A DNA stretch of 64,000 nucleotides from Psychrobacter fulvigenes (GCF_904846155.1 NZ_CAJGZP010000001.1:2170001-2234000), one strand, 5' to 3'; numbered from the stretch's first letter, positions 1 through 9,600 are shown. Notes: generated from the sequence alone by a model not told the origin. Numbers and translations are program-made.

Positions 1-116
1 GGTTGTCGTCTGACAACGTGCAAGTCGCGCCGCAAGAGACGGAGATCAGCTCGTACTTGGTCGGTCAGATTGACTCTGACTTATCAAACAGCGACTTTGA
101 TGACTTTGAGCTATAA
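1..116 (+). CDS. nrdB: Ribonucleoside-diphosphate reductase beta subunit, C-terminal end (partial)
   Basis: The reading frame entering from the left edge ends at TAA 114-116 and encodes the last 37 residues. It contains [12 protein letters not shown] and finishes DFDDFEL, which matches the C-terminal tail of class Ia NrdB (E. coli ends with [11 protein letters not shown] and a related acidic tail ending in L). In this family the flexible tail docks the radical-carrying beta subunit on the alpha subunit NrdA. The ferredoxin gene just downstream, the usual partner of nrdB, supports the call. The start and the metal-binding residues lie outside the window. Confidence 0.9.
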   Translation, partial: LSSDNVQVAPQETEISSYLVGQIDSDLSNSDFDDFEL

Positions 117-159
117 GGCTCACGTTATAGAGCGTGAACTGTAATGGGTTTTTGACATT

Positions 160-191
160 CAATGATGATTAATAACTATTAATCATCATTG
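160..191. other. Perfect 14-bp inverted repeat between nrdB and yfaE
   Basis: CAATGATGATTAAT (160-173) and ATTAATCATCATTG (178-191) are exact reverse complements around a 4-nt loop. No T-run follows, so it does not look like a standard terminator. It could be an intercistronic mRNA stem-loop or a protein-binding site. A TTGACA hexamer at 152-157 lies next to it, but the matching -10 is poor. Confidence 0.6.
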
Positions 192-256
192 ATAATCGTT
201 AGTAATTGTCGTATTACTTATAAGGTTAACTGTAAAATAGCAGTACAGGATTGATT

Positions 257-523
257 ATGACTTGGGTAAAAACCAGTAAAAAAAAGTTCTACTTGCATGA
301 CGATGAGAGTCTGCTCGATGGGCTGCTGCGTACCGGCCATGACATAGATTATCAGTGCAAAGAAGGCTACTGTGGCAGCTGCCGCGTGCGCTGTATCACC
401 AGCTCTCATCCTGTTGATTATCCATTCCCGCCGCTAGCGATGATTGAAGAGGATGAGATATTGCCTTGCTGCTGCCGTGTACAGGGTGTGATTCATATCA
501 ATCATGAGCCTATTACTGATTGA
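257..523 (+). CDS. yfaE: 2Fe-2S ferredoxin, YfaE-like, ribonucleotide reductase cofactor maintenance
   Basis: An 88-residue plant-type ferredoxin. Cysteines at about residues 34, 39 and 42 (C-x4-C-x2-C, in CKEGYCGSC), plus one of the cysteines in LPCCC at 71-73, would ligate the 2Fe-2S cluster. In E. coli, YfaE supplies electrons to regenerate the diferric-tyrosyl cofactor of NrdB and is encoded directly after nrdB, the same order as here. ATG 257 is chosen over a TTG two codons upstream because ACAGGA at 245-250 is well spaced from it. The gene is followed by the left half of a terminator that an IS has split. Confidence 0.88.
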   Translation: MTWVKTSKKKFYLHDDESLLDGLLRTGHDIDYQCKEGYCGSCRVRCITSSHPVDYPFPPLAMIEEDEILPCCCRVQGVIHINHEPITD

Positions 524-613
524 TGCAGTCAGTTTTGAATTGAATCAAGCATAAAAAACCCGCCATCTTGAACTGACCCCCATAAGTTGGACACAACTTA
601 TGAGGGTTATTTT

Positions 614-1132
614 ATGAAGTATGACATCGACTTTAAACTAAGGGTGATAGCCTATTATCAACAAGGACACTCAGGCCTTGCTACCGCAAAGCATTTTAAT
701 ATTAATGATAAAGATGTTTTTAAGTGGGTCAACCAGTATTTAAAAGACGGTATACTTGCAATCAAACCTAAAACTGGCAAAGCCATCTACAGTCGTGAGT
801 TCAAGCTTCAAGTCCTGACCACAATGGCAGGTGAAGGTTTAAGTCAATCACAAGCCGCTTTGAGGTTTAACATTAGCTCACCTGCACTGATTAGTGTATG
901 GCGCACAGCCTATGCCCGTCATGGTATGCTAGGCTTAACTGCTAAAGTCAAAGGACGATCCACTGTGAAGCATCCTTATCTCACTGACAAACCTGACCAT
1001 GAAAAGAGTATAGAAGAGATCAAACGCGAGAATGAGTATCTACGCGCGGAGAACGCTTATCTAAAAAAGCTCGATGCCTTGCTCAAAGAGAGGAAAGCCA
1101 ACCAGACAAAGCAAGGCTCGTCAAAGGACTAA
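614..1132 (+). CDS. IS3-family transposase OrfA
   Basis: A 172-residue DNA-binding half of the transposase. Two helix-turn-helix segments are visible (about residues 10-45 and 60-100), followed by a leucine/glutamate-rich coiled coil (IEEIKRENEYLRAENAYLKKL) used for multimerisation in this family. ATG 614 is preferred over a TTG at 587 because GAGGG at 602-606 lies upstream of it and the family-like sequence MKYDIDFKLRV begins there. The heptamer A_AAA_AAG at 1063-1069 is in the correct phase for programmed -1 frameshifting into orfB. Confidence 0.85.
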   Translation: MKYDIDFKLRVIAYYQQGHSGLATAKHFNINDKDVFKWVNQYLKDGILAIKPKTGKAIYSREFKLQVLTTMAGEGLSQSQAALRFNISSPALISVWRTAYARHGMLGLTAKVKGRSTVKHPYLTDKPDHEKSIEEIKRENEYLRAENAYLKKLDALLKERKANQTKQGSSKD

Positions 1133-1965
1133 GAGATCAGCATCCGCTCGCTTTACTACTACTCATTGCAGGTATAGCAAGAAGCAGCTTTTACTATCAT
1201 GTACATGCATTAAAAGCTGATGATAAGCATGCCGATCTTAAACAGCGTATCAGTGACATCTATCATCACCATAAAGGTCGATATGGCTATCGTAGAATCA
1301 CTCAAACACTTAAGAGTGAAGGGTTAAGGTATAACCATAAGCTCATCGCACGGCTTATGAGTGAGCTTAAACTTACCGCGAGAGTCAGACGACAGAAGTA
1401 TCAATCTTATAAAGGACAGTGCGGCGTCATTGCTAAGAATAGAGTTAAACGTAGGTTCAGAGCGAAAGCGCCCAACCGCAGATGGCTTACTGACATTACT
1501 GAGTTTAAGGTCGGTGAGGACAAGTTGTACTTGTCTCCTATACTGGATTGCTATAACAATGAGATTATTAGCTATACGCTCTCAAGACGACCGGTATATG
1601 ACTTAGTGAAACAGATGCTTGAGCTGGCGGTTAAAGGCATACCATCAAAGCGCAAGCATAAGGAGGAGCTAACGCTGCACTCGGATCAAGGGTGGCACTA
1701 TCAGATGAAACCGTTTGCGAATGCGCTTAAAGAGAATAACATTAAGCAAAGCATGAGCCGAAAAGGCAACTGCTTAGATAATGCATTGATGGAAGGCTTC
1801 TTCGGTACGCTAAAGTGTGAGACGATTTATATTGAGAAACCAGAAACTATTGAAGCGTTAGAACAACAGATTCATGAGTATATTCATTACTATAATCATG
1901 AAAGAATTCAGCTTAAACTAAAAGGACTGAGTCCCGTAAAATACAGAACTCAGTCCTTGTTGTAA
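1069..1965 (+). CDS. IS3-family transposase OrfB (made as an OrfAB frameshift fusion)
   Basis: The frame is open from 1036 and is entered by -1 frameshifting at the A-tract at 1063-1069, so I place the start at the slip site. An internal ATG lies at 1357. The protein has an HTH_21-like segment (YHHHKGRYGYRRITQTL) and an rve integrase core with catalytic D in WLTDITEF, D in HSDQGWHY and E in DNALMEGFFGTLKCE. It ends in the usual YNHERIQLKLKGLSPVKYR. No in-frame stops interrupt it, so the fusion transposase should be functional. Confidence 0.85.
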   Translation, partial: ARCLAQREESQPDKARLVKGLRDQHPLALLLLIAGIARSSFYYHVHALKADDKHADLKQRISDIYHHHKGRYGYRRITQTLKSEGLRYNHKLIARLMSELKLTARVRRQKYQSYKGQCGVIAKNRVKRRFRAKAPNRRWLTDITEFKVGEDKLYLSPILDCYNNEIISYTLSRRPVYDLVKQMLELAVKGIPSKRKHKEELTLHSDQGWHYQMKPFANALKENNIKQSMSRKGNCLDNALMEGFFGTLKCETIYIEKPETIEALEQQIHEYIHYYNHERIQLKLKGLSPVKYRTQSLL

Positions 1966-2045
1966 ACTTAAACCGTCCAAGTTTAGGGGGTCAGTCCATC
2001 TTAAATGTAAGATGGCGGGTTTTTATTCGTCTCGCTTATTGAGAA

Positions 2046-3368
2046 TTACTGAGGCAAGCCTTCACTATCAAACAGCTTCATCAGCTCCTCACGCAGACGG
2101 TTGCGCTCCTCTTCCGACATCATCGGCGCATCTGGGTTGTCCAGATGCGGATCATCGCCTTGACCACCTAGGCGACCATCATGGAAGAGCTCTGGCGTCT
2201 CAACGGCTTCTTGGGTTGGACGCTCTTCTAGCAATACTTTGACCTGTCCGTTTTTGCCATTACGCAATATCTGAGTATTTAGCTCAGTATTTGGCGGCTT
2301 ACGCGCGACGTATTGGATAAGCGTATTAGCATCCGTCATCTCAACACCATCAATCGTCAAGATAATATCACCCACCTGTAATCCGCTTTTGTCCGCAGGT
2401 CCTTGGTTGACCACATTGAGCACTTCCACGCCCGTTGAGGTCTCAAGACGCGTCGGATCTCGTAGCTGTGATTGGATTTCAATACCTAACCAGCCACGGC
2501 TGACACGCCCGTCTTTGATCAGCGCATTCATCACCTGCTCGACGATGGCGGTAGGAATCGCAAAGCCGATGCCCATCGAGCCGCCTGAGCGCGAGAATAT
2601 CACCGTATTAATACCAACCAGCTCGCCACTGGCATCGACCAGCGCACCACCTGAGTTGCCTGGGTTAATGGCAGCATCAGTCTGGATGAAGTCCTCAAAC
2701 TTATTGACACCCAGTCCAGTACGGCCTGTCGCTGAGATGATACCCTGAGTGACGGTCTGCCCGACCCCAAATGGATTACCAATGGCCAGTGCTAAGTCGC
2801 CTACACGGATAGGGTTTTCACGAAAACCTAGTGGCGTCAGTCCCGTCATCTCAACTTTAATCACCGCCAAGTCACTGTCAGGGTCGGTACCGACAACGGT
2901 AGCGCGGCTCTTACGGCCATCATTAAAAGAAACCGTGATCTCATCAGCCTTTTCGATCACATGCGCATTGGTAACGATGTAACCATCCTCTGAGACGATG
3001 ACTCCAGAGCCAAGGTTGGTATTGCCATTGCCTTGCGACGGCCCACCGTGGAATTCAAAGAAACGGCGCAACACAGGGTCATCCATATAAGGATGCTCAG
3101 CCATTAGCTGTGTCGTATATATATTGACCACCGACTGCGAAGCACGCGCGACCGCATCATGATAAGACGCGATAGGCTCTGGCGCGTCAGATACTGGTTC
3201 GGGTAGCTGCTGCTCCACTGAGGTTCTTGGTGGCTCCCATGTCGCCTCTGATGGCGTTTTCATACTCATGAACAGCCAAACAAACCCAGCAATCACTACC
3301 AGCAGTAAGACCCAAGGTAACCACTTCCAAAAAGTTGCCTTGTCGTTGGTGTTTGGAGATGACGACAT
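2046..3368 (-). CDS. Membrane-anchored S1C serine protease, DegS/AlgW-like
   Basis: A 440-residue trypsin-like protease with one N-terminal membrane helix (about 14-34), a periplasmic protease domain and one PDZ domain (about 285-375). The triad is H136 (TNAHVIE), D166 (DSDLAVIK) and S239 (NPGNSGGA). A single PDZ and a membrane anchor fit DegS/AlgW, the envelope-stress proteases that cut anti-sigma factors, rather than two-PDZ DegP. An acidic C-terminal tail of about 60 residues is longer than in E. coli DegS. The ATG at 3368 is chosen because GAGG lies 8 nt upstream. An alternative upstream start would add 44 residues with no ribosome site. The substrate is inferred; no anti-sigma gene is nearby. 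Confidence 0.85.
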   Translation of the reverse strand: MSSSPNTNDKATFWKWLPWVLLLVVIAGFVWLFMSMKTPSEATWEPPRTSVEQQLPEPVSDAPEPIASYHDAVARASQSVVNIYTTQLMAEHPYMDDPVLRRFFEFHGGPSQGNGNTNLGSGVIVSEDGYIVTNAHVIEKADEITVSFNDGRKSRATVVGTDPDSDLAVIKVEMTGLTPLGFRENPIRVGDLALAIGNPFGVGQTVTQGIISATGRTGLGVNKFEDFIQTDAAINPGNSGGALVDASGELVGINTVIFSRSGGSMGIGFAIPTAIVEQVMNALIKDGRVSRGWLGIEIQSQLRDPTRLETSTGVEVLNVVNQGPADKSGLQVGDIILTIDGVEMTDANTLIQYVARKPPNTELNTQILRNGKNGQVKVLLEERPTQEAVETPELFHDGRLGGQGDDPHLDNPDAPMMSEEERNRLREELMKLFDSEGLPQ

Positions 3369-3703
3369 ATAAAAAACCTCTATAAATTTGCTACGGACAG
3401 ACAGTGGTAAATACGGTAAGACGGTTATTATCAAATAGTTGCTATAAATGAGCGCACAAAGCGCACAACAAGTCAGGTGCTGTCTAATAGACAGGCTCAC
3501 GTCTGTAAATTATAACTGCCCACACAATAAAATAGTAACGTATCGTGTACCTTTTCAGTTATGGGGTTTATCTCCTCATTTACAACATCATGCTAGAATG
3601 ATTGTCATAAAAACCTATTGATAAAATTAACCAATGGCATTTTTTTGTGCACTTGCTTGACCAATTGAAATAACTCTCTTAATTAACACTATAAGGACAC
3701 ACC
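3369..3703. other. Divergent intergenic region, protease gene / nif3-like gene
   Basis: 335 bp between two divergent starts, so promoters for both must lie here. A TAGAAT hexamer at 3594-3599 could be a -10 for the plus-strand gene, but no convincing -35 accompanies it. I see no repeat or RNA structure. Confidence 0.4.
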
Positions 3704-4546
3704 ATGACAGCTAAAGATAATTTGACCGAACCATCCAATACAGCGATTACCGTACAAGCTTTGACGCAATTTTGCGATGATTATCTCTCTACCGATGCCT
3801 TCAAAGACTATGCCCCTAATGGACTGCAAGTCGATGGCGGACAGCCGATCAAGCGCATTGTCACGGGCGTGACGGCTTGCGAAGCCTTAATCGATGCAGC
3901 CATAGCGGACAACGCCGATGCCATCATGGTGCATCATGGTTACTTCTGGAAAGGTGAGCCTGAGCCTATCACAGGCATGAAAGGTCGGCGCATTCGTAAA
4001 TTGATGCAACACGGTATCTCCATGATTGGCTATCACTTGCCGCTAGATGCCCATCCTGTCATCGGTAATAACGCCAAGCTTGCTGAGATGCTAGGCATGA
4101 CGATTACGGGCGCGCTCTACCCTCACGAATCCCACCCTGTCGGCAATGTCGCGGTTTGTACCCCGCAAACTGCTGAAACCCTGATTCATACGATTACTCA
4201 AGCATTAGGCCGCGTGCCGCTACATATTTCAGGTAATTATGACTATCCTGCTGATGACCAATCAAAGCAGACCACTGGCACCGCTGCAAGAATGATTGAG
4301 CGTGTGGGCATCTGCACTGGCGGCGCCCAAGACATGATTGAGCAAGCGGCGGCGATGGGCTGTGATGCTTATATCTCTGGTGAGATATCTGAGCGCACCA
4401 CACACAGTGCGCGTGAGCTTGGTATTGACTACTTTGCTTGCGGTCATCATGCGACAGAACGCGGGGGCATTCAGGCGTTGGGCGCATTGGTGGCTGAGCA
4501 ATTTGGGCTACCGGTTACCTTTATTGACATTGATAACCCAGCCTAA
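3704..4546 (+). CDS. Nif3-like dinuclear metal centre protein (YbgI/DUF34 family)
   Basis: A 280-residue member of the Nif3/YbgI family, whose members form toroidal hexamers with a two-metal site per subunit. The metal-binding signatures are present: MVHHGYFWKGEP near the N-terminus, GYHLPLDAHP in the middle and the C-terminal CGHHATERGGI. The biochemical role is not settled; proposals include GTP cyclohydrolase-like or metallochaperone functions. ATG 3704 has AAGGA about 8 nt upstream. It stands alone, followed by an 802-bp gap. Confidence 0.88.
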   Translation: MTAKDNLTEPSNTAITVQALTQFCDDYLSTDAFKDYAPNGLQVDGGQPIKRIVTGVTACEALIDAAIADNADAIMVHHGYFWKGEPEPITGMKGRRIRKLMQHGISMIGYHLPLDAHPVIGNNAKLAEMLGMTITGALYPHESHPVGNVAVCTPQTAETLIHTITQALGRVPLHISGNYDYPADDQSKQTTGTAARMIERVGICTGGAQDMIEQAAAMGCDAYISGEISERTTHSARELGIDYFACGHHATERGGIQALGALVAEQFGLPVTFIDIDNPA

Positions 4547-5348
4547 AAAAGACTAATTTGGGCAACTGTGCTATCATACGCGCCTGTTTTTTGCCAAATA
4601 AACATGGTTATTCTGTTAATTTTTGCAGGCTTTTTATTAAATCAACTTAACTTATAGTAAGTTTTATTGAATATTATAGCGACTAGCCACATATAGTTTA
4701 ATTGTAAAACCGCGTTTTGTCATGAAACGTCCCATTTATTACAGCCTCCGGTTATGGTGTTAAATGGCGGGTACGATACTGCGTCCTTCATTTAACATTG
4801 CAATACATTGACAGTACGGCCTTATGAATGTGCATCATATGTACACCCAAATGACATTTCATAAGTTCTGCTGTTTATCGGCATTGCTGAGTGATAGCTT
4901 AATAGTAATATCGCACTCAATATCGTTTTGGTTGAGATATTACTAAGAGATGTGCAATCAAATTGACTTTAATGATGAATAAATCATCCTTTTATAAAGC
5001 CATATGATTGTCGTAGCTATTGTCTCAATGACTTATTCATGACCTTACTGATGTCCAATATCGTTACGATTAATAGCCAACACCCAGACCATCAGCTATA
5101 TCGTAATTAATTTCATTATCAGCGAGTAGAGTGCTTTATCTGCTGGTTGCTAATAGAATTTAATCGTTATCCGCCGAGTATAGGCTATGGATAGCGTCTA
5201 TATTGAGACAGGATGATGTGACGCTCATGTGATTATTGAGTTGTCCTTCATTTAAGATGCGTGTTTCATACTTCTCTGCTATTTAGAGAGCGTTATGAAG
5301 CAGCGGCACCTTTATGGTAAGCAGGATGGCTAAAATCAGGAGACATCC
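4547..5348. other. 802-bp non-coding gap / long leader of the mltF-like gene
   Basis: No open frame of note on either strand. A 9-bp inverted repeat, TGTTAAATG (4758-4766) and CATTTAACA (4789-4797), could form a stem with a 22-nt loop. The phrase TCCTTCATTTAA recurs near 4784 and 5244. No terminator follows the nif3-like gene. It may be a long 5' untranslated region, an unrecognised small RNA or the relic of a lost gene. Confidence 0.4.
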
Positions 5349-6566
5349 ATGCAGCGTATTACTTATCGTGTAAAAGTATCCGCACAAGGTGCCAAACGCC
5401 GTATTTCTCATCTACTGCGTCCAGCCAAGCGCACACTGAACACTGAAAGTAACATCGTTTCATCCGTTCACCCTATTACGCCAACTGTATCGGCGCGTTT
5501 TGCCAAAACAAAAAAAATGGCACAAGTATCTAGTATTGCTCTACTCTCCTTGCCTGCTGACAGTCTCACTATGATGGACTCCAAAGTGCCAGCATATGAT
5601 CGCGTCATGTTGGAGGAAACTCTTACCATCGCGGCTGTCCCTGGAGACAGTACCTATTTTGCTACTGATGGCTTCCAACATGGCTTTGGTTTCGACTTGG
5701 TACGCAGCTATGCTGATGAGCTTGGTGTTGAAGTGGATCTAAAAGCTTATGCAAGCGAAGAAGCCGCGCTACGAGCGCTCAAATCAGGTGATGCTGATAT
5801 GGCGCTGACCACCGCCAGTACTCAGCTAAAAAGCCAGCTCAATCTATCCTCTGTCAATGTCAGCTGCGGCTATGATGCAAGCTTGACCAACAATGGCTTG
5901 CACCCTAAAGTCAGCTGGTCATTCACTCAAGCTGATGACCCATTATCAAAAAAAGCCAGCTACTTCTTATGTGACAGTATCAAGCTTGAAAACACCCAAA
6001 AGCTTGCTGCATTCTACAATCAGAAGTTGCTCAAAGACGCTTATAGTCAAGACCATTTCAAAAAGACACTCACTGAGCAGCTGCCCAATTATCAGTCTTC
6101 GTTTGAAGAGCAAGCGCGCAACTACAATCATGACTGGGAGCTACTAGTGGCTATGGGTTACCAAGAGTCGCATCTGGATGCCAACGCTGTGTCGCCGACA
6201 GGTGTGCGTGGTTTGATGATGCTGACTAACAGCACGGCTAAAGCAATGGGCGTCTCTGATCGTGTGGATCCTTATCAAAGTATTGGTGGTGGTGCGCGCT
6301 ATCTAGAAGAGATGAAAGAAAGCTTCTCGGATGTACCAAAGACGGATCGTATTTGGTTTGCATTGGCTGGTTACAATATGGGCCCCAATGCGGTAAAACG
6401 CATTCAGCGCAAACTTAGCGAGCAAGGTCTCGATGATAAGAGCTGGGCAAACGTCTATACTTATCTATCAGAAAACAGAGCCTCCAATAGTCGTTATGGA
6501 CAGGCGATGCATTATGTCAGTAACATCAGAAGCTACCTTGAAACCATCAAAACTCGTATGGTGTAA
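5349..6566 (+). CDS. mltF: MltF-like membrane-bound lytic murein transglycosylase
   Basis: A 405-residue protein with a solute-binding-like domain (about 95-225) followed by an SLT lysozyme-like domain (about 255-400), the MltF arrangement. The catalytic glutamate is in AMGYQESHLD, followed by SPTGVRGLMMLT and AGYNMGPNAVKR, all SLT signatures. Such enzymes cleave peptidoglycan glycans to 1,6-anhydro-muramyl products. CAGGAGA precedes ATG 5349. Oddly, the first 80 residues are basic and lack an obvious signal peptide or lipobox, only the short stretch VSSIALLSLPA. The true start or export mode is therefore uncertain. It converges on mltD. Confidence 0.8.
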   Translation: MQRITYRVKVSAQGAKRRISHLLRPAKRTLNTESNIVSSVHPITPTVSARFAKTKKMAQVSSIALLSLPADSLTMMDSKVPAYDRVMLEETLTIAAVPGDSTYFATDGFQHGFGFDLVRSYADELGVEVDLKAYASEEAALRALKSGDADMALTTASTQLKSQLNLSSVNVSCGYDASLTNNGLHPKVSWSFTQADDPLSKKASYFLCDSIKLENTQKLAAFYNQKLLKDAYSQDHFKKTLTEQLPNYQSSFEEQARNYNHDWELLVAMGYQESHLDANAVSPTGVRGLMMLTNSTAKAMGVSDRVDPYQSIGGGARYLEEMKESFSDVPKTDRIWFALAGYNMGPNAVKRIQRKLSEQGLDDKSWANVYTYLSENRASNSRYGQAMHYVSNIRSYLETIKTRMV

Positions 6567-6631
6567 TTCAGTCGCTTAATACATCAGTTAAAGCAGGTTG
6601 AATACAATAAGCCAAATAAAGATTCACACAT

Positions 6632-6668
6632 AAAAAAGCTGCTCTTATATTTAAGAGCAGCTTTTTTT
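6632..6668. terminator. Bidirectional terminator between mltF-like gene and mltD
   Basis: An A6 run, then GCTGCTCTTA paired with TAAGAGCAGC around a short AT loop, then a T7 run. It sits between two convergent genes and can serve both. Confidence 0.85.
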
Positions 6669-6695
6669 ACGTCAATATTCTATTCAGAATTTAGA

Positions 6696-9600
6696 CTAAC
6701 GATTTGGTACCGTCAAACGTTGACCACGCTGTAGCATAGTGTCTGCTGCGATGTTATTCATATCAGCAAGCTCTTGCGTAGATACGCCATACTTACGCGC
6801 CAGCCCAATCAAACTATCGCCTGATCCCACTGTATAGCTCACGGTTGCTTTTGGTACTTTGATGGTTTGCCCGCGCTGCAGCTGGGCGTTGGCCGCCATA
6901 TTATTGGTCGCTGCCAAGTCTTCCACTGAAACACCAAAGCGGCGTGCTAAGGCAATCAAACCATCGCCTGACTGTACTCTGTAGTTTTCAGTGTTACCAA
7001 GCTTTTTGCCGCTGCTGCTTGCTGTACTAGTAGTGCTACTTGAAGAACTACTGCCTTGACTGGCACTACTTGCAACGCTGCCACTAGCAGGAATGGTAAT
7101 CGTACGACCCAATATCAAGTTTGAATTGGTATTCAGACCATTTGCCGCCGCCAAGTCACTCAAGCCGATATTGTAACGTCTGGCCACACCCGTTAAGGTG
7201 TCACCTGATTTTACTTTATAACTGACTGATTTATCATTCAGTTGACGATCCACCAATTCTTTAGAAACAGGTACTTTGATATTCTGTCCGCGTTGCAGGC
7301 GCGCTCTGGCATCGAAGTTGCTATTCACTGCCGCAATCTCTGTCACACTGACCCCCACACTATTAGCAATACCAATCAAGGTATCCCCTGATTTTACTCT
7401 ATAGTTGGTCGTCGCTACTGAGCTTGCACCACTGGCACTGCTAGTGGTGTTGCTGGCAGCTGAGATATCAACATTGGCAGGCACTTTTAAGATCTGACCC
7501 ACGTATAACGAATCCCTCACTCCCATGCCATTCAAACTGGCTAAGGTATCCGTTGAGATGCCGAATTGACGAGCCAGCGCAATCAGACCGTCACCAGATT
7601 TAACTTTATAGCTTTGCGTCGCTGTGGTCGATTTACTTGGTTTTGATGATGGCGCTGCAGGCGTGCGTGCAGGTGCTTTTACTTTACCTGGTACTAGCCA
7701 CAGCTTCTGACCTCTCAGTAGGTCTGCACGGCTGCTCAAATTATTATAAGCTGCCAATTCAGTCACTGACAAACCAAAACGGTTGGCTGTGCCAATCAGG
7801 GTGTCGCCCGATTGCACCACATAGCTCTCTGGTTGACTGGCTGCAGCCGTACTGGCACTCTTCAAAGGCTCAATTGGTTTTGCATTGTACAGATATAGAG
7901 TACTGCCAGACAACAAGTTTGCACTGGCGTCTATTTGGTTCCATTCAGCAATATCACGCCAGCTGACACCAGCACGACTGGCAATATTTGACAGAGTATC
8001 ACCGCGTTTTACGGTATAAGTGCTGCGTGTACCTTGTGGTTTTGGCTTGCTTGCTGGCGTTTTAGCGAAGCTCAGCTTTTTGTCTTCCCCACTGGCCTCT
8101 AGAATAGATTGCTGCGTTTGCACTGCTGATAAATTGATATTTCCGTCAGCATTGATGACATTCGTCTCAGGCGTTTTGCTGCGAATTTGATTGGCAATAA
8201 AATCACGCTCTTCTTTACTCAGCGGCGGCTCTTGCACGATGGTGTTATTCTGAGTGATCTGAGCTGAGGTAGTCGGTAAGCTATTGCTGCTTTGGAGCTC
8301 AGCGTTAATCTTACTGGTCTCCTTACTGGTAATCGGTGGCTCAGTAGTCACTGGTGCATTACTGCTATAGACAGAGCTGCTGGTTGGCGAGACAGAAGGA
8401 GAGATATAACTGGTGGTCTGCTGCGGTACCCTAGCACTCGCGGCATAATCAGCCAATCCACCACCTGTCGACGGCAACGACGTGCTGCTGCCACTATAAG
8501 AGGGAATATTATAGCTTGGTGTGGTGCTTGGAGTACTAGTAATGCCACTTGAGGCCAGCACATTACCAGTGCCATTGCCTCTCAGTGAGCTTAGTTTGGC
8601 ATCTAGATTGAGATTGACATCATTAGGAATAATGACACGCTGTGGCCCTGAGGCATCGACACGTCCTGACGTCAGCGCGGTATTCAACCTTTCCAGCTCA
8701 TCGCGACTGACACCAGTAATTTGTGAGATTTCGGATAAGCTCACGCCATAGTTTACAGGCACACTACGGAAATGCTGACGGTTGGCAATAGCAGGCAAGT
8801 AAACCCCATACTGCTCAGGCTTAGCAACAATTTCGGCGACCGCCAAGAACCGTGGTACATAGTTCATAGTCTCAGTAGGCAATCTGAGAGACCAATAATC
8901 CGTTGGCAGACCTCTGGCTTTATTAGCATCAATCGCATTTTGTACACGGCCAGGACCAGCATTGTAAGCGGCCAATGCGAGCTCCCAACTACCAAACTGG
9001 TTGTATAGGGCCGTCAAAAAGTCATAGGCAGCACGTGTTGACTCAATGACATCACGGCGACCATCATAGGTACTACTTTGATTCAGACCATAGATACGGC
9101 CTGTACTTGGGATGAACTGCCATAATCCTGCAGCGGCGGCACTACTGGTACCACTTGGATCGTAGGAGCTCTCAATCACAGGCAACAAGGCAAGCTCAGT
9201 TGGAATATTGCGGCGCTCAGCTTCGCGTACGGTATGATAAATATAGCGACTGGCGCGGGCAGTCAAACGGTTTAGATAGTCTTGTCTGCTAGTGAACCAG
9301 CTTTTTTGTCCTTCAATACGCTGATTATAAATAGGCTGACCGCCATTCATACGATAACCAGCACGCAGACGATTCCACAAGTCACCGTATTGCTGAATGG
9401 CAAGCTTATTGTCTTCAACCATTGTCATGTCAGTGGCTTCTAGCAGGTCAGCTAACTCATCTAAACTCTCTGCATCCAAAAACGCAGTCGAATAATCATC
9501 GCTAGTAGCAGGTCGAGTCACACTTTGTGTGGCCGGACGCTTAGTCACTGTAGACGAGCCCGTGCTTACGCCTGTATTTTTTACCGCTGAAGTATTACTA

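Larger units (their letters stand above)
569..1998 (+). mobile_element. IS3-family insertion sequence, 1430 bp
   Basis: The ends are TG...CA. The left terminal repeat ACTGACCCCCATAAGTTGGAC (572-592 plus TGA before it) matches the reverse complement of 1975-1995 at about 18 of 21 positions. A 3-bp direct repeat TCT flanks it (566-568 and 1999-2001), the usual IS3-family duplication. Inside are orfA and orfB, overlapping with an A_AAA_AAG frameshift site, and a complete D-D-E triad. It looks intact and possibly active. The OrfA type with two helix-turn-helix units suggests the IS150-like group, but I cannot name the element. Confidence 0.9.
553..2024. terminator. Bidirectional terminator split by an IS (arms 553-569 and 2009-2024)
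   Basis: The left flank of the IS is an A-run followed by CCCGCCATCT; the right flank contains AAGATGGCGGG followed by a T-run. Removing the IS and one copy of the TCT duplication rejoins them into a roughly 17-bp stem with a tiny loop, flanked by A and T runs. That is a strong bidirectional terminator between the convergent yfaE and protease genes. The arms are now 1.4 kb apart. Confidence 0.8.

Noticed and set aside
152..180. TTGACA promoter for yfaE
   Set aside because: The hexamer at 17-nt spacing is ACTATT, a poor -10, and it overlaps the perfect hairpin; not listed as a promoter.
587..613. TTG start for the first IS orfA
   Set aside because: The ATG at 614 has GAGGG upstream and begins the family-like sequence; the extra residues overlap the terminal repeat.
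3369..3500. 44-residue upstream extension of the DegS-like protease
   Set aside because: No ribosome site and it would place a second hydrophobic stretch before the anchor; ATG 3368 has a good GAGG.
6696..8035. Repetitive DNA that could be a tandem array or CRISPR
   Set aside because: It is the coding sequence of diverged LysM modules; units are about 130-230 bp with no constant direct repeat.
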